A DNA stretch of 64,000 nucleotides from Elgaria multicarinata webbii. Taxonomy: Eukaryota; Chordata; Lepidosauria; Squamata; Anguidae. The stretch lies in the NCBI RefSeq assembly GCF_023053635.1, contig NC_086180.1:534001-598000 (forward strand), read 5' to 3'. Below are positions 59,801 to 64,000 of this stretch, one piece after another. The notes under the pieces were generated by a model. That model had not been told where the DNA came from and ran no database searches. It saw only the letters and a list, made by a program, of their open reading frames with translations. Both the position numbers and the translations under genes were made by a program. How positions within the stretch are numbered: the first letter of the stretch is position 1; every line of letters begins with the position of its first letter.

Positions 59801-60154
59801 GCTTGCTCCCGGGTGAACCCACGTGTTGGCGTACGTGTTACATTTGTTAGGGTGCGCCAAAAGTGTACACCAAGCACTTCACGCTCAGCCACCGGACCCC
59901 TCCCTCCGCCCCTTTCCATTTCCCAAGAGTCGTCGGAGACGCAGCCGGCCGTCGCCTCGAGGCTGCTCCGTGCTTTCCGCCCCTGTCTGCAAGGAACGCC
60001 CCTGACCTGCCTGCTCAAATGTCGCAGTAAACAACACCACAGCTTCTCCTGGATCCGTGTTGTCTTTTTCCCAGGCACCCAGGCGCACTGGTGCTCGTTA
60101 GCTTCGCCTGCCCTTGCATGGGGGCTTATGTGACTTACATAAACAAGGCATAGT
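59801..60154. other. No recognisable gene
   Basis: Unique-looking flank beyond the CpG island. Confidence 0.35.
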
Positions 60155-60447
60155 TGTCAAAATGTTATGTATTGTTATGTGAGAATGGGTCTTCTGTTTA
60201 TGGAACATGTATGGGACTTGTGTTCAGTCACAGGAGGGAAGAGGGGAAAGTATGACTTCATCAGAGCAACTTTGATGAGTATAAATGTATGCTGATGTGG
60301 ATGATGGGTAGAGAATCTTGCTTTCGATCCGTCGAGGGTGAGGTTCCTCCTAAACGTGTAGCTAATAAAGAGATAGTCACTGCATCTGGACTCACTGCAT
60401 CTGAGTTTTCCTGTTCCCTCCCCTCCGGTTGGGGATTTCCCCTAACA
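60155..60447 (+). mobile_element. Solo-LTR-like fossil
   Basis: About 290 bp starting TGTCAAAATG and ending CCCCTAACA, with a TATA-like GAGTATAAATG in the middle and a poly(A) signal in GCTAATAAAGAG about 80 bp further on. This is the U3-R-U5 layout of a short LTR. No internal region is attached. The left end is uncertain by about 20 bp and I could not confirm a target duplication. Family not assigned. Confidence 0.45.
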
Positions 60448-60459
60448 CATTATATTGGA

Positions 60460-60530
60460 TGTTGTTCCCCTCCTCGATCCAGAGGGAGAGGCGGGTAATA
60501 AATAAACATGATGATGATGATGATGATGGG
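60460..60530 (+). mobile_element. LINE/SINE-type 3' tail with (GAT)n
   Basis: TCCAGAGGGAGAGGCGGGTA then ATAAATAAACATGATGATGA, a common reptile 3' tail; a reversed relative is at 58335-58380. Confidence 0.55.
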
Positions 60531-60608
60531 TTACGCCTCCCATGGGGCCTCGTTCCCTCTGCAGCCCCCGGCCCAGGTGGCGCCTCGCACCGTGATGCAG
60601 GAGAGGAG

Positions 60609-60665
60609 GCCAAATTCCTCCTGTGCTCCATCCTCAAGTCACTTATTTAGGGCTGTGGTGCCACA
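60609..60665 (+). repeat. 57-bp inverted duplication, left arm
   Basis: GCCAAATTCCTCCTGTGCTC through GGGCTGTGGTGCCACA. Its reverse complement occurs at 61479-61535 with 55 of 57 bases identical. In frame it encodes AKFLLCSILKSLI. Confidence 0.85.
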
Positions 60666-61478
60666 GGCGTGGCGGTGGGCGCCTGCTTGCCTGCTTGCAG
60701 GCCGGCCGGTCTTCAGAACTGGGGCAGGGATCGCCCAGTGGTCGCGTGTTGCTGGCCAGAACCGCGGGCAAAGAGTCGTGGTGCTAAACCGCTTCCTTCG
60801 CCTGCTCCCAGGAGACCTCGGGGCCTCGATCCAGGAGGGCTCCATGACCCCTCCCATTGGCCGCTGCGAGGCTTTTCATTGGCCCAAAGACTTGGAAGGG
60901 GCCCCTCATAGCCCAGCCATGAACCATCAGTGTCAGTGGGTGCAGGGACTTCCCCAGCAGGAAAATCATGGCCCCGCAGTCAAATCCAGCAAAGAAGCAG
61001 AGAGACCTTGGAGGGGGAGGGGGAGGGGGAGGGTTGGTCCCCCTTTTATTGCAATGTGTAAGTCAGTGGGGCATGCAGAGCCCCCCACCTCCCCCACCTC
61101 ATAGGCAGCTCATCCTGGAGCGGACTGAGCCTTTGTCCATCACTTCTGCCACGGAGTAAGCCTACAAGCGTCAATCAATGGAAGAGACCCAACCTCTGTA
61201 ACATCTGTGTAACAGCTCCTATCTTGAACCAAGAGCTGTGGAACTGCGGGCCTCATGTTATAAGTCAACAGTCATGGCTTTGTGTTTTCTTTGTTACCAT
61301 TGGTTGAAAAATAAAATCTTTTCTAAAATTCCTTTATTTCTTTTAAATAAAATAGACCATGCTGCAGCCAGGGCCAACTCAAATGGCACAAAATAGTGAG
61401 CAAGCTTCCGAGTTTTCCAGGACTCTTCTTCTGGCTGCATGTTGACCTCCTAAAAAGAGAGGAAGGGAGGAAACTAGA
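60666..61478. other. No recognisable gene
   Basis: Spacer between the inverted arms; G-rich run near 61010-61035. No exon or family recognised. Confidence 0.35.
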
Positions 61479-61535
61479 TGTGGCACCACAGCCCTGAATA
61501 AGCGACTTGAGGATGGAGCACAGGAGGAATTTGGC
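61479..61535 (-). repeat. 57-bp inverted duplication, right arm
   Basis: TGTGGCACCACAGCCCTGAA through AGGAGGAATTTGGC. On the minus strand it encodes AKFLLCSILKSLIQGCGAT within an open frame (61323-61637) that also reads GQLADGFAQLIGGGGMS upstream. I do not recognise the peptide. Confidence 0.8.
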
Positions 61536-61649
61536 AGACATCCCACCACCACCAATGAGCTGCGCAAACCCATCTGCCAGTTGCCCAGGAGTGGAGGGGC
61601 GAACACTGATGCTGCCAGCATGACACTGCAAAGGCACGGGAGGTTCTCA

Positions 61650-62680
61650 TAAGCAAACTTCAAAGTGATCTTGATAGGCTGGAACCCTGGGCTGAAAACA
61701 ACAGACTCCAATTTAATTGAGATAAATGCCAAGTTCTACACCTAGGAAAAAGAAACCAAATGGACAGTTACAAGATGGGGGATACTTGGCTCAGCAACAC
61801 TACAAGCGAGAAGGATCTTGGAATTGTACATTGTACAGTACGACGATGGAACCAGTTACCTAGGGAGGTTGTGGGCTCTCCCACACTGGAGGCATTCAAG
61901 AGGCAGCTGGACAACCATCTGTCAGGGATGCTTTAGGGTGGATTCCTGCATTGAGCAGGGGGTTGGACTCGATGGCCTTGCAGGCCCCTTCCAACTCTGC
62001 TATTCTATGATTCTATGATTCTATGACAAGCTGAATATGAGCCAACAGTGTGATGTGGCTGTAAAAAAAAAGCAAATGCTATTTTGGGCTGCATTAATAG
62101 AAGTATAGCTTCCAAATCGTGTGAGGTCCTGGTTCCTCTCTATTCGGCCCTGGTTAGGGCTCATCTTGAATATTGTGTCCAGTTCTGGGCACCACACTTC
62201 AAGAAGGATGCAGACAAGCTGGAGGGAGTTCAGAGGAGGACAACCAGGACAATCAGGGGTCTGGAAACAAAGCCCTATGAAGAGAGACTGAAAGAACTTG
62301 GCATGTTTAGCCTGGAGAAGAGGAGATTGAGGGGAGACATGATAGCAGTCTTCAAATACTTGAAAGGTTGTCATGCAGAGGAGGGCCAGGATCTCCTCAA
62401 TCTTTCCAGAGTGCAGGACATGGAATAATGGGCTCAAGCTACTGGAAGCCAGATTCCAGTTGGACATCAGGAAAAACTTCCTGACTGTTAGAGCAGTATG
62501 ACAATGGAACCAATTCCCTAGAGAGGTCGTGGGCTCTCTCACAGTAGTAGAGGTCTTCAAGAGGCAGCTGGACAGCTGTCTGTCAGGTATGCTTTAAGGT
62601 TGATTCCTGCATTGAGCAGGGAGTTGGACTTGATGGCCTTATAGGCCCCTTCCAGCTCTACAATTCTGATTCTACAGACT
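61650..62680 (+). mobile_element. CR1 LINE, split by a second CR1
   Basis: Left part (61650-61829) is RT sequence (AAGTGATCTTGATAGGCTGG). Right part (62028-62680) continues it with CTGAATATGAGCCAACAGTG, the C-terminal RT codons ([20 protein letters not shown]) and the 3' UTR. The two parts were one element before the insertion at 61830-62027. Confidence 0.9.
61830..62027 (+). mobile_element. CR1 3' end nested in CR1
   Basis: Complete CR1 3' terminus from CAGTACGACGATGGAACCAG to three copies of the ATTCTATG tail unit. It interrupts an older CR1 in the same orientation. Confidence 0.9.
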
Positions 62681-63024
62681 GCATGATCTCTGATATTGTC
62701 TTTGCGTGCAGAACTAGTGTGTGTGTGACCTGGGCTACTGGCATTCCCACCCTGGAAGGAACCAGACTTCCATTCCAAAATTAAAACAGTTCCAGCTTCA
62801 TCCCCAGGGCCCAGGGAAGCACCACCAGGCCCTCTGAGCAAGGCTGTGGCTGTGGCGACATCCACCCCCTGTGCCACCCACACTTCGGAAGCCAATGAGC
62901 GAGGGAGGCGCCCCACTGTCTGCATGAGGCCTGCAGGGCGGAGGTTCCCCACCCTTGTGCCATGCTCCTCAGCCACACGCCGCCCAGGTGGCACCAGCTC
63001 TCCTCACACGCTGCCGCATCACAG

Positions 63025-63062
<38 letters not shown>

Positions 63063-63529
63063 CCCACCCGCCTGCCTCTCGTGGTTGGCCCCTTCCTTGT
63101 CTCCACAGGCTCTCCATCCACACGTTGCAAACCCAAAGGCCAACTGTGCCCCCCCACCCTACTCATTCAGCTGCTTGGCTGCGCATGCATCCAGGTGAGG
63201 CCAGGAGGGGAGCTTTGAGCGCCATGGCCACAATGGGCAGGCATGGGCCCCACAGCGGTTGTCCCTCAAACCCTCTCTGGATCAAGGGGACAAATATGTC
63301 AGGGCCCTGGGGAGTCCTGCAGAGTCCTCTGGGCCATAGGAGAGTAATGTTCGCCTTGCTGGTAGCAGCTCCTATGTGCACGCTGGGGTGAAGAGGGGAG
63401 GGGGTCAAGCCTCTGCCCCCCCCCTGAGGACCTCGCAACAAGCTATTGTGGTGTAGGCGGTCCCTGGGTTCAGATCCTTATTGCGCCAGGATGATCCGTA
63501 GGTGATCTCTGGCCTCACCTGCTGTAAAG
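62681..63529. other. No recognisable gene; (TGCC)n and possible hAT end
   Basis: A (TGCC)n tract lies at about 63029-63063. A reversed hAT-like end may lie at 62940-62957 (minus strand CAAGGGTGGGGAACCTCC). No exon recognised. Confidence 0.4.
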
Positions 63530-63845
63530 AAGTGGGCTACCACAAAATGTAATGATGGCCACCAATTTGGATGGCTTTAAAAGGGGGCTAGATAAATCCC
63601 TGGAGGACGAGAATGCTGTCAGTGGCTATTAGTCCTGAGGGCTCTAAGCTACTTTCAACATCAGAGGCACTGATACTGCTGGGGAAAACCAGTTGCTGGG
63701 GAACATAGGTGGGAGGGTGCTGTGGGCCCCATTTCCTGCCTGTGGGTTCCTAGTTGACAGCTGATGAGCCCCTGTGGGAACAGAGTGCTGGACTAGATGG
63801 AGCCTTGGTCTCATCCATCATTAAGGCTCTCCTGATGTTCTTAAC
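63530..63845 (+). mobile_element. CR1 LINE 3' end, second subfamily
   Basis: GATGGCCACCAATTTGGATG, GGCTTTAAAAGGGGGCTAGA, AGTGCTGGACTAGATGGAGC to GATGTTCTTAA, a fairly complete terminus. Confidence 0.9.
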
Positions 63846-64000
63846 CTGGAACTGACTTTGGAAAGAGTCGAAATCAAAGCCCAGGAAGAAGAAATAAAAG
63901 GCAAAAGCAATAACTAGGGAAAACACCTGGAGGAGGTTTTCCTCCCTCCCCCCGCCCCCCACCGCGCTTAAGCCAACGACTGCCACCCAGCTGGATTAAG

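Noticed and set aside
62940-62957. Second hAT element
   Set aside because: One 18-bp end-like sequence without a partner or target duplication; kept only as a remark.

Overview
The window is vertebrate nuclear DNA, most likely from a squamate reptile (a lizard or relative). The evidence is a dense population of CR1 LINE copies, a young L2-clade LINE, a MIR-like tRNA SINE of squamate type, a hAT DNA transposon and many (TTA)n/(CA)n microsatellites. The long GC- and CpG-rich stretches would suit a microchromosome, but that is inference. There is no prokaryotic-type operon, CRISPR array or phage.

Two host genes can be reconstructed exon by exon. LBX2 (ladybird homeobox 2) lies on the + strand: exon 1 at 19075-19393 and exon 2 at 23170-23648, inside a large CpG island, with a probable poly(A) signal at 24719. 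TTC31 (tetratricopeptide repeat protein 31) lies on the - strand from 59334 down to 45587. It has at least 14 coding exons whose reading phases all chain, and a probable 3' UTR ending near 43140. The two genes point at each other (tail to tail). As I recall, human chromosome 2p13 has the same LBX2-TTC31 arrangement, which supports LBX2 rather than LBX1 independently of the protein sequence.

Layout: 1-12.8 kb is gene-free flank with CR1/L2 pieces, a small CpG island (1.95-2.9 kb) and one AT-rich, homeodomain-site-rich block (5.16-5.41 kb). From 12.8 to 26.3 kb is the LBX2 CpG-rich domain with several conserved-element-like blocks, one carrying five TTTTAYGG (CDX/posterior-HOX-like) motifs. From 27.8 to 34.7 kb is a repeat nest: a hAT element holding an LTR-like fossil, then stacked CR1 copies, one retaining esterase, endonuclease and reverse-transcriptase segments. 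From 34.9 to 38.3 kb is an intergenic CpG island with a homeobox-type regulatory block. From 39.3 to 41.6 kb is a nearly intact L2 copy. From 43.1 to 59.3 kb is TTC31. From 58.9 to 59.8 kb is its CpG-island promoter. From 60 to 64 kb is repeat-rich flank with a solo-LTR-like fossil, a 57-bp near-perfect inverted duplication and nested CR1.

The most notable points are: a TTC31 that carries a C-terminal RRM RNA-binding domain after its TPRs; two phase-compatible first exons for TTC31; a full-length fish-like LBX2; candidate regulatory blocks around LBX2; and a nearly identical inverted pair of L2 copies bracketing LBX2. I found no convincing wholly new biological system. All boundaries were read by eye, without alignment tools.
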